Shown piece after piece: positions 1 through 5,539 of a stretch of DNA of 5,539 nt; positions within the stretch are counted from its first letter, which is position 1; every line of letters starts with the position of its first letter. Origin of the DNA: Desulfobacula sp. (GTDB taxonomy: Bacteria; Desulfobacterota; Desulfobacteria; Desulfobacterales; Desulfobacteraceae); NCBI GenBank assembly GCA_027858355.1, contig JAQICW010000695.1, forward strand, positions 1-5,539, given 5' to 3'. The position numbers and the translations under genes were made by a program. Below the pieces are notes generated by a model. It did not search any database. It worked only from the letters and a program-made list of their open reading frames with translations, and was not told where the DNA came from.

Positions 1-1
1 G

Positions 2-1777
2 TCCTTTGATTTAGAACATATTAACCCACTTATTTCAAAAAAAACAAATGGGGTACAATTGAAAGGGCAGGTTGACTTTAATCTGGAAACAACTTCCCCT
101 GAAAAGAAATGGAAAATAAATTTGTCCCGGGCAGGCTTTGCACACCCATTTGAGGCAAGCGTGAAAGAGTTTTCCAGCACTTTATCAATCGATAATCAAA
201 AGATAAATGCCAGCGGTACATTCAGTCTGTCCCATTCTTTGCTGCCTGTAACCCAGATGGAATATACCGGTACAATAGATTTTAACAATGATTATTATTT
301 TGATTTGATACTCCATAACCGCAAGACAGAACCCTATCAAATTGTTTATGAATCAATTGCCGGCACCCTGAAAAACCTGCAATTAAATGCCAGGTTTTTT
401 GGCACGCCATCCAAGGCTAACGGGCAAATCACCATTGACTTGGGCCAGGGCCGCATCCAACATCAAAAAGGCAGCCTTATATTTTCTGATGCAAAAATAA
501 AGTCGGATATTGCTGCTGATTTTACTGATCATGGAAAGGGGGTAAGTTCAAAAATTACATCAACAGCAAAACATATCATGATCAAATCAGAGCTGGTAGA
601 GTCAACCTTTCCCGCTGTCAATCTTTCCGGATCATTTCTTCTTGATAAAAACAATACACCTTCGGCCAATATGATATTAAAGGCCTCCAAAGGGGAAATA
701 ACATCCCCTGAATTTAAGACCAAAGCGTCTGGCTTAAATATTGAAGTGCCGATCCATTATCCAAATATTGATAAAAAAGTATATGGCAAGTATTCCATTC
801 CGAAAATTTCATACAATAATCAATATAACTTCAGCACGTCTGGTAAAATACTTCAAACAGATTTAAAAGAATTTCAGGTCAGCGGCGGGGTAAGCCTTTT
901 GACACTGCCTGATTTAAAAACGCAATTCAGCTCAATTGTCGGGTTTGAAAAAGGCCTTTATGCATCTATGCAGGTTAACATAAATGATGGTACAATCTAT
1001 ATGCCGGATACGAACCTCACTGCCACCGGGATAAATACAATGGTGGAGTTAAATGATCTTCTGGAATTGGAAAGTGTTCCAGGGCAAGTTTTGACCATTG
1101 ATTCAATTGAAGTGAATAAGGTAAAAATAGAGAATGCAAAGATTCGATTCACTATTGAAGATGGTAAATCACTGCTTGTGGAAAATATCCGGTTCAAGTG
1201 GTGTAATGGGCTTGTTTCAACAGAGTCCATAAGGTTTCCCCAGGAGAATAATGCTTATTTTTTAACTTTTTATTGTGACCGGCTGGAAATGACACAGCTT
1301 TTAAAACAGATGGGTGCATTTAATGCAGAAGGCAGTGGTACTTTGAACGGACGGATTCCCGTGATTTATTCAGATGGTAATATTTCATTTGACAATGGAT
1401 TCTTATTTTCAACTCCAGGCAGTGGCGGTAAAGTGGTGATTGCGAACTCAGACAGGATAATTGCGGGCATTCCCAAGGACAACCCACAATTTGCCCAGCT
1501 TGATCTGGCACAGGAGGCATTAAAAGATTTTGATTATGAATGGGCAAAATTTGTGTTTAACACGTTTGAAGATACACTTGATGTCAAAATGGAGCTGAAT
1601 GGAAAGCCTTCAAAAATTTTACCTTTTGAGTATCGAAAAGAGTTTGGAGGATTTGTCAGGGTAGATGCATCAAGTCCTGGATCACAATTTCAGGGGATAA
1701 AACTGGATGTAAATTTAAAACTTCCCTTTAATGATGTGATGAAATTTGGTAATAAAATAAAATCAATTTTAAATTAA
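2..1777 (+). CDS. ydbH: YdbH-family AsmA/TamB-like intermembrane phospholipid transport protein, 5'-truncated
   Basis: The frame is open from base 2 to the TAA at 1775-1777, giving 591 residues with no start in the window. The TTG at 59 is an internal Leu codon, since the codons before it continue the same frame without a stop. E. coli YdbH is about 880 residues, so roughly a third is missing at the N-terminus, including the expected membrane anchor. What remains has no membrane segment and is made of alternating polar and hydrophobic stretches, as in a long beta-groove protein. The C-terminal part resembles the YdbH domain: a DRLEMTQLLKQMG segment near residue 427, then a Gly-rich GSGTLNGRIPV strand. 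Family knowledge: YdbH spans the periplasm from the inner membrane and joins YnbE at the outer membrane to carry phospholipids. The ynbE and ydbL genes directly downstream strongly support the assignment. Confidence 0.85.
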   Translation, partial: SFDLEHINPLISKKTNGVQLKGQVDFNLETTSPEKKWKINLSRAGFAHPFEASVKEFSSTLSIDNQKINASGTFSLSHSLLPVTQMEYTGTIDFNNDYYFDLILHNRKTEPYQIVYESIAGTLKNLQLNARFFGTPSKANGQITIDLGQGRIQHQKGSLIFSDAKIKSDIAADFTDHGKGVSSKITSTAKHIMIKSELVESTFPAVNLSGSFLLDKNNTPSANMILKASKGEITSPEFKTKASGLNIEVPIHYPNIDKKVYGKYSIPKISYNNQYNFSTSGKILQTDLKEFQVSGGVSLLTLPDLKTQFSSIVGFEKGLYASMQVNINDGTIYMPDTNLTATGINTMVELNDLLELESVPGQVLTIDSIEVNKVKIENAKIRFTIEDGKSLLVENIRFKWCNGLVSTESIRFPQENNAYFLTFYCDRLEMTQLLKQMGAFNAEGSGTLNGRIPVIYSDGNISFDNGFLFSTPGSGGKVVIANSDRIIAGIPKDNPQFAQLDLAQEALKDFDYEWAKFVFNTFEDTLDVKMELNGKPSKILPFEYRKEFGGFVRVDASSPGSQFQGIKLDVNLKLPFNDVMKFGNKIKSILN

Positions 1778-1780
1778 AAA

Positions 1781-1785
1781 AGGAG
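1781..1785 (+). promoter_or_regulatory. Shine-Dalgarno of ynbE
   Basis: AGGAG lies five bases before the ATG at 1791 and just after the ydbH stop. It fixes the start of a very small gene that could otherwise be missed. Confidence 0.75.
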
Positions 1786-1790
1786 AGCGT

Positions 1791-2024
1791 ATGACCAGAA
1801 ATTTGTTTTTCATGGCATTGTTCCTTAGTCTTTTTGTTTTTACAGGTTGTCAGACAAGCCATGAAATCAAGGTTAAACCTGTTGAATCAACTCATCAGGT
1901 TGAAGTAAAGCCTATCCGAGTAGAACCTATCCATATAACCATTGATATAAATGTCAGAGTTGAAAGAGCCCTTGATGACTTTTTTGATGACATTGAAGCT
2001 GCTGAAGACAAAATAAAAAACTAG
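1791..2024 (+). CDS. ynbE: YnbE-like small outer-membrane lipoprotein
   Basis: A 77-residue lipoprotein. Residues 1-19 form a signal peptide (Arg3, then a Phe/Leu-rich core) ending in a lipobox FTG-Cys20. Phe at -3 is less usual than Leu, Val or Ile. Gln21 at +2 gives no inner-membrane retention signal, so outer-membrane sorting is expected. The segment around residues 45-60 (EPIHITIDINVRVERA) matches the family core seen in E. coli YnbE (EPITINMNVKIEH). The acidic C-terminus is probably helical. In E. coli, YnbE multimerises by beta-strand stacking and joins the C-terminus of YdbH. This protein is longer than the E. coli one (about 61 residues). The extra length is an 11-residue tandem repeat after the lipidated Cys. 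It lies 13 bases after ydbH and 8 before ydbL, clearly in one operon. Confidence 0.85.
   Translation: MTRNLFFMALFLSLFVFTGCQTSHEIKVKPVESTHQVEVKPIRVEPIHITIDINVRVERALDDFFDDIEAAEDKIKN
1854..1919 (+). repeat. Two-copy 11-codon tandem repeat in ynbE
   Basis: Residues 22-32 (TSHEIKVKPVE) and 33-43 (STHQVEVKPIR) align without gaps. Four positions are identical (His, Val, Lys, Pro) and most others are conservative. A shorter VEPI echo follows at residues 44-47. The DNA copies have diverged at many third positions, so this is an old duplication and not a recent slippage event. Confidence 0.65.
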
Positions 2025-2032
2025 GAGGAAAA

Positions 2033-2404
2033 ATGAATATACGAAAAATCTTTAAAATACATGTTTTGCTGATCCTTTGCCTTATTGTTTCATCCCAGTT
2101 TGCCCTTGCCGCTGGAATTAAAGATAGAATGAAACAGCGACTTCCAGTGATTGCCGATTTAAAAGCAAAAGGAATTATTGGAGAAGATAATAGCGGCTAT
2201 CTTGGGTTTGTAACTGGTGCAAAGGCTCAGGAAGAAGTTGTTGCAGCTGAGAATAATGATAGAAAAACGGTTTACAGTCATTTTGCAAAACAGCAGAATA
2301 CTACTATCAATATTGTTGAAAAAGTTCAAGCCAAGCGAAAGGCTGAAAGGACAAAACCAGGAGAGTTTTTCCAAAAGCCTGATGGGTCCTGGCATAAAAA
2401 ATAA
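2033..2404 (+). CDS. ydbL: YdbL-family (DUF1318) secreted protein
   Basis: A 123-residue protein. AGGAGG at 2023-2028 overlaps the ynbE stop and precedes the ATG by four bases. Residues 1-26 form a signal peptide (basic start NIRKIFK, hydrophobic core 11-21, likely cleavage after Ala24-Leu-Ala26). The mature part has the two family hallmarks: GEDNSGYLG at 50-58 near the start and GEFFQKPDGSWHKK at the very C-terminus, equivalent to GEYVQGINGQWVKK in E. coli YdbL. The middle is helical and Lys/Glu/Gln-rich. There is no membrane anchor, so it should be soluble in the periplasm. In E. coli, YdbL is thought to limit YnbE multimerisation on YdbH. It is the last gene of the trio and is followed by a terminator-like hairpin. 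Confidence 0.85.
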   Translation: MNIRKIFKIHVLLILCLIVSSQFALAAGIKDRMKQRLPVIADLKAKGIIGEDNSGYLGFVTGAKAQEEVVAAENNDRKTVYSHFAKQQNTTINIVEKVQAKRKAERTKPGEFFQKPDGSWHKK

Positions 2405-2407
2405 ATC

Positions 2408-2438
2408 CTGCAGCCTGCAGCTTGTTTTTATTTTATTT
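2408..2438 (+). terminator. Candidate short intrinsic terminator after ydbL
   Basis: CTGCA (2408-2412) and TGCAG (2416-2420) can form a five-pair stem with a three-base loop. A T-rich stretch (2422-2438) interrupted by G and A follows. It starts four bases after the ydbL stop. The stem is short, so termination may be partial. The same bases are also two copies of CCTGCAG in tandem. Confidence 0.35.
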
Positions 2439-2439
2439 A

Positions 2440-2468
2440 TTGACATATTGGATTTTAAAAGATAGTAA
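2440..2468 (+). promoter_or_regulatory. Candidate sigma-70 promoter for the nik operon
   Basis: A perfect TTGACA at 2440-2445 is followed after 17 bases by TAGTAA (2463-2468), which matches the -10 consensus at only three of six positions. An alternative in the same stretch is TTGGAT (2448-2453) with an 18-base spacer to TATAAA (2472-2477). Either would start transcription around 2475-2485 and give a leader of about 115-125 bases before nikK. In AT-rich DNA such boxes arise by chance, so this is only a candidate. Confidence 0.4.
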
Positions 2469-2525
2469 GAATATAAATTCAGATAGAAGTCTGTAGAAAA
2501 ACAAAATTTTTTGAATAAACAATTT

Positions 2526-2586
2526 AAACCACGAAGGTTGAATTTCGGTAAAAGTAATACCGACACCTTTGTGGTTTTTTATTTTT
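2526..2586 (+). terminator. Long two-part hairpin with T-tract just upstream of nikK (terminator or leader attenuator)
   Basis: The outer arms AAACCACGAAGGT (2526-2538) and ACCTTTGTGGTTT (2565-2577) pair over 13 positions with one G-U. Inside, TCGGTA (2545-2550) pairs with TACCGA (2558-2563) around a seven-base loop. T-runs at 2575-2580 and 2582-2586 follow, so it has the form of an intrinsic terminator. It lies 121 bases after ydbL but ends one base before the nikK ribosome-binding site. That placement fits an attenuator in the nik leader as well as a backup terminator of the ydbH block. I saw no clear antiterminator partner upstream. Confidence 0.65.
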
Positions 2587-2593
2587 AGGGGGA
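2587..2593 (+). promoter_or_regulatory. Shine-Dalgarno of nikK
   Basis: AGGGGGA lies six bases before the ATG at 2600 and directly abuts the T-tract of the upstream hairpin. Confidence 0.6.
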
Positions 2594-2599
2594 TTTGAA

Positions 2600-3376
2600 A
2601 TGAAATGTTTTAAACTGAGTGGTTTGGTTTTGTTAATGGTCTGTTTTTCCTGGGGGTTGTCTTTTGCACATTTTGGAATGGTTATTCCTTCTGATAATAT
2701 GGTTATGCAGGATGATTCTAAAAAAATTGATATCAGCCTTTCTTTTTCTCATCCATTTGAAATGATTGGAATGCCACTTGTAAAACCCGAAAGTTTTTTT
2801 GTTATCAAAGATGGCAAAAAACAGGATTTAAAGGCAGGCCTTGAAGAGATAAAAGTGATGGATTATCAAGCCTGGAAGGCCGGGTATACCATAAAAAGAC
2901 CCGGGGCTTATACATTTGTAATGGAACCTGTGCCGTACTGGGAACCGGCTGAAGATTGTTTTATTATTCACTATACAAAAACAATTGTTGCAGCCTTTGG
3001 TGATGACGAGGGCTGGGACGCAGAACTGGGGCTGAAAACAGAAATTGTTTCTTTATCCAAACCTTTTGGCCTTTATAGCACAAACGTGTTCCAGGGGATC
3101 GTAAAACTTGATGGTAAAGCTGTGCCCTATGCAGAAATAGAAGTGGAATTTTTTAATGAAAACAGGAAAGCCCATGCACCGTCGGTCTATATGGTCGCAC
3201 AAACCATAAAGGCAGATGGAAATGGTGTGTTTACTTATGGAGCACCTGCTGCCGGCTGGTGGGGATTTGCCGCTTTAAATATATCTGATAAAAAAATGAT
3301 GCATAATAATGAAGAAAAGGATATAGAAGTAGGCGCAGTTTTATGGGTCAAATTTGAGAACTGGCAGGAGAAATAG
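2600..3376 (+). CDS. nikK: NikK-like DUF4198 periplasmic component of a nickel/cobalt ECF transporter
   Basis: A 258-residue secreted protein. The signal peptide covers residues 1-23, ending SFA, so the mature protein should begin with His24. No other membrane segment is present, so it is predicted to be soluble in the periplasm. DUF4198 features: an FSHPFE strand near 49-54, the segment KLDGKAVPYAEIEVEFFN at 169-186, and the hallmark KADGNGVFTYGAPAAGWWGFAAL at 204-226. Other histidines that could bind metal are 51, 124, 192 and 235. Family knowledge: NikK occurs beside NikL, NikM, NikQ and NikO in nickel-type ECF importers and is proposed to assist metal capture or delivery outside the membrane. 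Its exact role is not settled. Only one base separates its stop from the nikM start. The neighbours decide the assignment, since DUF4198 alone also occurs in other metal systems. Confidence 0.82.
   Translation: MKCFKLSGLVLLMVCFSWGLSFAHFGMVIPSDNMVMQDDSKKIDISLSFSHPFEMIGMPLVKPESFFVIKDGKKQDLKAGLEEIKVMDYQAWKAGYTIKRPGAYTFVMEPVPYWEPAEDCFIIHYTKTIVAAFGDDEGWDAELGLKTEIVSLSKPFGLYSTNVFQGIVKLDGKAVPYAEIEVEFFNENRKAHAPSVYMVAQTIKADGNGVFTYGAPAAGWWGFAALNISDKKMMHNNEEKDIEVGAVLWVKFENWQEK
3366..3370 (+). promoter_or_regulatory. Shine-Dalgarno that decides the GTG start of nikM
   Basis: AGGAG inside the end of nikK lies seven bases before the GTG at 3378. The in-frame ATG at 3354 has no comparable site. Confidence 0.75.
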
Positions 3377-3377
3377 G

Positions 3378-3983
3378 GTGCATATATCAGAAGGCGTTCT
3401 TTCAGGCCCGGTGCTGGCTGCAGGAGCTGCATTAGCGCTTGCCGGAACCGGCCTGGGGCTGAAAAAAATTGATTATGATCGCATTGTTCATGTTGCCATC
3501 CTGGCCTCGGCTTTTTTTGTGGCATCATTGATCCATGTGAATATAGGGCCTGCCAGTGTCCATCTGATTTTAAACGGGATTGTCGGATTATTGCTTGGAT
3601 TTGCAGCAATCCCTGCAATCCTGACCGCATTGCTGCTTCAGGCTGTCCTTTTTCAATATGGAGGCCTCACCACATTAGGGGTTAATGTTGTGGTAATGGC
3701 GGTTCCGGCAGTACTATCGCACTATCTTTTTTTGCCGATGCTGGGTAAATCATCCACACTTACATTTATAGCCGGATTTCTGGCTGGTCTGTTTTCCATA
3801 TTGTTTTCATCCATTTTATTGGGGCTGGCCTTGTGGTTCACCAACCAGAACTTTCTTGAAACCAGCCTTGTAATTATTACAGCGTACATACCTGTAATGA
3901 TAATTGAGGGGATTGTGACAGGCTTTTGTGTTACTTTTCTTTTAAAAGTGTACCCTGAAATCATACCAAAGAAGAAAAAATGA
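3378..3983 (+). CDS. nikM: NikM (CbiM family) substrate-specific membrane subunit of a nickel/cobalt ECF transporter
   Basis: A 201-residue, strongly hydrophobic protein with about six to seven membrane helices. The start is GTG at 3378. It gives the N-terminus Met-His-Ile-Ser-Glu-Gly, the family form (compare MHIPDG). In characterised NikM/CbiM proteins, the amino group of Met1, His2 and a later His bind the metal in a square plane, so an upstream start would destroy the site. The later ligand should be His62 in GPASVHL. Other conserved segments are LLLQAVLFQYGGLTTLGVN (85-103) and IEGIVTGFCVTFLL near the C-terminus. It captures Ni2+ or Co2+ and works with NikQ and NikO. The K and L partners favour nickel, but sequence alone does not prove the metal. 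Its stop overlaps the nikL start as ATGA. Confidence 0.9.
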   Translation: MHISEGVLSGPVLAAGAALALAGTGLGLKKIDYDRIVHVAILASAFFVASLIHVNIGPASVHLILNGIVGLLLGFAAIPAILTALLLQAVLFQYGGLTTLGVNVVVMAVPAVLSHYLFLPMLGKSSTLTFIAGFLAGLFSILFSSILLGLALWFTNQNFLETSLVIITAYIPVMIIEGIVTGFCVTFLLKVYPEIIPKKKK

Positions 3984-4468
3984 AAATAAAAAAAATACTT
4001 ATTATCTCACTCATTCTTGCTATGTTTCCTGCTATAATTCTTATAAGCGTTGCCTTTGCCCACAGGGTGATCATTTTTGCATGGGTGGAAGACGGCATGA
4101 TTTATACAGAAAGCAGTTTCGGATCAAAAAGAAAAGCCAAAAATTGTGCCATAATAGTGCTTAATGAAAAAGGCATGGTTATCCATAAGGGCCAGACAGA
4201 CGAGCAAGGAAACTATTCATTTAAAATTCCTGAAAATATTGATTCAGATCTTATTTTAAAGCTTGAGGCAGGAACAGGTCACCAGGGCCAATGGAAAATT
4301 TCAAAAGATGAGCTTGTTACAAAACCTTCTGAACAGGACATCACAACTACAATGAAGGAAAAAGAAAAGCTGGAAAAAAATACTTCTATCTTAAAAATAA
4401 TCACAGGCATTGTCATTATTTTTTTCCTGGCAATGGGTGTAAAGTTTTTAAAAAGGAAGACATCCTGA
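3980..4468 (+). CDS. nikL: NikL-like membrane-anchored accessory component of the nickel/cobalt ECF transporter
   Basis: A 162-residue protein. Residues 1-27 form a signal sequence ending VAFA, so mature NikL probably begins with His28. Residues 28-110 form a small beta-sandwich, like carboxypeptidase-regulatory domains: an IIFAWVEDGMIYTESSF strand pair, then KGQTDEQGNYSFKIP (70-84), then LKLEAGTGHQGQW (93-105) with His101. A charged linker (110-135, Lys/Glu-rich, possibly coiled) leads to one membrane helix at about 136-156 and a basic tail. The expected topology is an outward-facing domain held by its C-terminus. NikL replaces NikN/CbiN in the KMLQO type of importer; its mechanism is not established. 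The start overlaps the nikM stop (ATGA) with only a weak GAAG before it, so translation probably depends on nikM. Confidence 0.8.
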   Translation: MKIKKILIISLILAMFPAIILISVAFAHRVIIFAWVEDGMIYTESSFGSKRKAKNCAIIVLNEKGMVIHKGQTDEQGNYSFKIPENIDSDLILKLEAGTGHQGQWKISKDELVTKPSEQDITTTMKEKEKLEKNTSILKIITGIVIIFFLAMGVKFLKRKTS

Positions 4469-4469
4469 A

Positions 4470-5225
4470 ATGATAGAGGAAAAATTTGCATATGGCAGTT
4501 CATTTATCCATAAGCTTGATCCAAAAATACGCATCCTTGCTTTAATTATTTTATCCTTTGCCGCGGCACTTTGCGATAATCTTTATCTTGCTGTGATTTA
4601 TTTTGTTATTTCAATTATTTTAATTGACATTGCAGGATGGAACCGGATTGATGTCCTTAAACGGTTAAAGCCACTTTTCTGGTTTCTTTTGATGATCTGG
4701 CTCCTCCTTCCCTTAACAATTGACGGGGATATTATTTATCAGTTTTATTGGCTGAAAATAACAGGCCAGGGTGTGATATTGTGCTGCAAGATTACTATTA
4801 AATCCATCACCATAATGCTCATATTTACAGCCCTTATTGCCACAATGACCATTGCTTCCCTTGGAAGCGGGCTTCATAAAATTCATGTACCTGATAAAAT
4901 GGTTTTTCTTATTTTGATGTCCTATCGTTACATATCTGTCATTGAGGAAGAATACAAAAGACTTTTGCGAGCCGCAAAATTCAGGGGATTTAAGCCTGGG
5001 ACCAATGTGCATTCCTATAAAACATTTGCTTATCTTGCCGGTATGCTCTTTGTCAGGGCATCTCTCAGGGCTCAAAGAGTACACCAGGCCATGTTGTGTC
5101 GTGGTTTTAATCAAAAATTTCATACCCTTGACGATTACCCGCCAAATAGACTAAACTTAATTTTTTTAATGGGGATATCTGTGGCAAGCTTAAGTCTTGT
5201 CTTATTTGAAATTATGTGGGTTTAA
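4470..5225 (+). CDS. nikQ: NikQ (CbiQ/EcfT family) transmembrane coupling subunit
   Basis: A 251-residue membrane protein. The N-terminal FIHKLDPKIRIL (12-23) is the usual EcfT opening, followed by hydrophobic segments at about 22-53, 67-83, 110-132, 143-156 and 229-250. Two cytoplasmic coupling motifs are present: AAKFRGF at 168-174 and AMLCRGF at 207-213. These are the Ala-x-x-x-Arg-Gly signatures that sit in the grooves of the ATPases. The protein links substrate-binding NikM to NikO and drives its toppling in the membrane. The length is normal for the family and nothing looks broken. The start codon lies one base after the nikL stop. The best ribosome site is a weak AGGA at 4454-4457, rather far away, so coupling to nikL is likely. 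Neighbours tie it to nickel/cobalt transport, not to vitamin ECF systems. Confidence 0.9.
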   Translation: MIEEKFAYGSSFIHKLDPKIRILALIILSFAAALCDNLYLAVIYFVISIILIDIAGWNRIDVLKRLKPLFWFLLMIWLLLPLTIDGDIIYQFYWLKITGQGVILCCKITIKSITIMLIFTALIATMTIASLGSGLHKIHVPDKMVFLILMSYRYISVIEEEYKRLLRAAKFRGFKPGTNVHSYKTFAYLAGMLFVRASLRAQRVHQAMLCRGFNQKFHTLDDYPPNRLNLIFLMGISVASLSLVLFEIMWV

Positions 5226-5227
5226 TC

Positions 5228-5539
5228 GTGATAGCCAATTCCAGTGTAATCGAGTTAGAAGATATTTCTTTTTCCTATGCAGGATCAGATACAAAGGTTT
5301 TAGATCATTTGAATCTTGAGATCAACAAAGGAGACAGGATTGGAATGATGGCTCCCAACGGGTCTGGCAAAACCACTTTGCTGCATACCATCATGGGGCT
5401 TTGCAAACCAGATTCTGGAACCATAAAAGTTTTTGAAAAGGTTTTAAACCATGAAAAAGATTTTTTATTGGTTCGCTCCAAAATCGGATTATTGTTCCAG
5501 GATTCTGATGATCAATTGTTCTGCCCAACGGTATTGGAT
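5228..5539 (+). CDS. nikO: NikO (CbiO family) ECF transporter ATPase, 3'-truncated by the window
   Basis: The first 104 residues of an ABC ATPase run without a stop to the last base. The chosen start is GTG at 5228, two bases after the nikQ stop; an in-frame GTG at 5216 inside nikQ is an alternative, and neither has a strong ribosome site. Visible motifs are the A-loop Tyr17 (FSY), a Walker A region at 42-50 (APNGSGKTT) with Lys48, and the Q-loop Gln91 followed by DSDDQLFCPTV, the CbiO/EcfA form. The first Walker A position is Ala42 where Gly is usual. The signature motif, Walker B and H-loop lie beyond the window. It should energise uptake by hydrolysing ATP on the cytoplasmic face of NikQ, probably as a homodimer, because metal ECF systems generally have one ATPase gene. 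Confidence 0.9.
   Translation, partial: MIANSSVIELEDISFSYAGSDTKVLDHLNLEINKGDRIGMMAPNGSGKTTLLHTIMGLCKPDSGTIKVFEKVLNHEKDFLLVRSKIGLLFQDSDDQLFCPTVLD

Noticed and set aside
59..61. TTG as the start of the first gene
   Set aside because: The same frame is open without a stop back to base 2, and the protein is too short for a full YdbH, so this is an internal Leu codon.
2217..2465. 82-codon plus-strand frame overlapping the end of ydbL
   Set aside because: It is an out-of-frame reading of ydbL, without a ribosome site, running into the AT-rich gap.
2480..2493. CAGA/TCTG mini-hairpin in the nik leader as an antiterminator
   Set aside because: It has only four pairs and is not complementary to the main hairpin arms.
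2159..2566. 135-codon minus-strand frame across ydbL and the gap
   Set aside because: It lies opposite the well-supported ydbL, its translation is low-complexity and Phe/Leu/Ser-rich, and it resembles no family I recognise.
2405..2599. NikR operator, cobalamin riboswitch or NiCo riboswitch
   Set aside because: I saw no GTGTTAC/GTAACAC or GTATGA/TCATAC inverted pair, and the leader is too short and lacks the conserved boxes for a cobalamin riboswitch. A covariance-model search would settle the NiCo case.
3235..3630. 131-codon minus-strand frame opposite nikK and nikM
   Set aside because: It is a shadow of two confidently identified genes and shows no domain.
4713..5154. Overlapping frames on both strands inside nikQ (4713-5123 minus, 4942-5154 plus)
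   Set aside because: nikQ has both coupling motifs intact in this stretch, and the alternative translations show no recognisable features.
1..5539. Mobile elements, CRISPR arrays, tRNA or rRNA genes
   Set aside because: I found no transposase or integrase frame, no regularly spaced repeats and no tRNA- or rRNA-like segment. Coding sequence fills nearly all of the window.

Overview
The window reads as chromosomal DNA from a low-GC Gram-negative bacterium, most plausibly a sulfate-reducing Desulfobacterota (Desulfobacteraceae-like). This rests on the AT-rich codon use, an envelope gene set that requires an outer membrane, and a nickel-type ECF transporter of the KMLQO layout. The taxon is an inference; no marker gene is present. 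All genes are on the + strand, in two blocks separated by a 195-base non-coding gap.

Block 1 (2-2404) is the conserved trio ydbH-ynbE-ydbL. YdbH (5' end outside the window) is a large beta-rich AsmA/TamB-like protein, YnbE a tiny outer-membrane lipoprotein and YdbL a small secreted protein. In E. coli, YdbH and YnbE form a periplasm-spanning bridge for phospholipid transport to the outer membrane, with YdbL modulating the assembly. YnbE here carries an 11-residue tandem repeat just after its lipidated Cys.

The gap (2405-2599) holds a short GC hairpin with a T-rich tail right behind ydbL, a perfect TTGACA -35 box with a poor -10, and then a long hairpin plus T-tract ending only about 14 bases before the nikK start codon. 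The last element lies so close to nikK that any promoter for the second block should be read through it, so it may be a leader attenuator rather than only a terminator.

Block 2 (2600-end) is a nickel (or cobalt) ECF-type ABC importer: nikK (DUF4198 periplasmic protein), nikM (CbiM-family substrate-binding membrane subunit), nikL (periplasmic domain plus C-terminal anchor), nikQ (CbiQ/EcfT coupling subunit) and nikO (ATPase, cut by the window end). The genes are separated by at most 2 bases or overlap, indicating one operon with translational coupling. NikM must start at a GTG codon to place the metal-ligating Met-His at its N-terminus. Predicted signal-peptide cleavage also leaves His as the first residue of both NikK and NikL, so three successive components may each present an N-terminal metal ligand.

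The gene families are known ones. The parts that merit a second look are the nik leader, the shared N-terminal histidines and the YnbE repeat.
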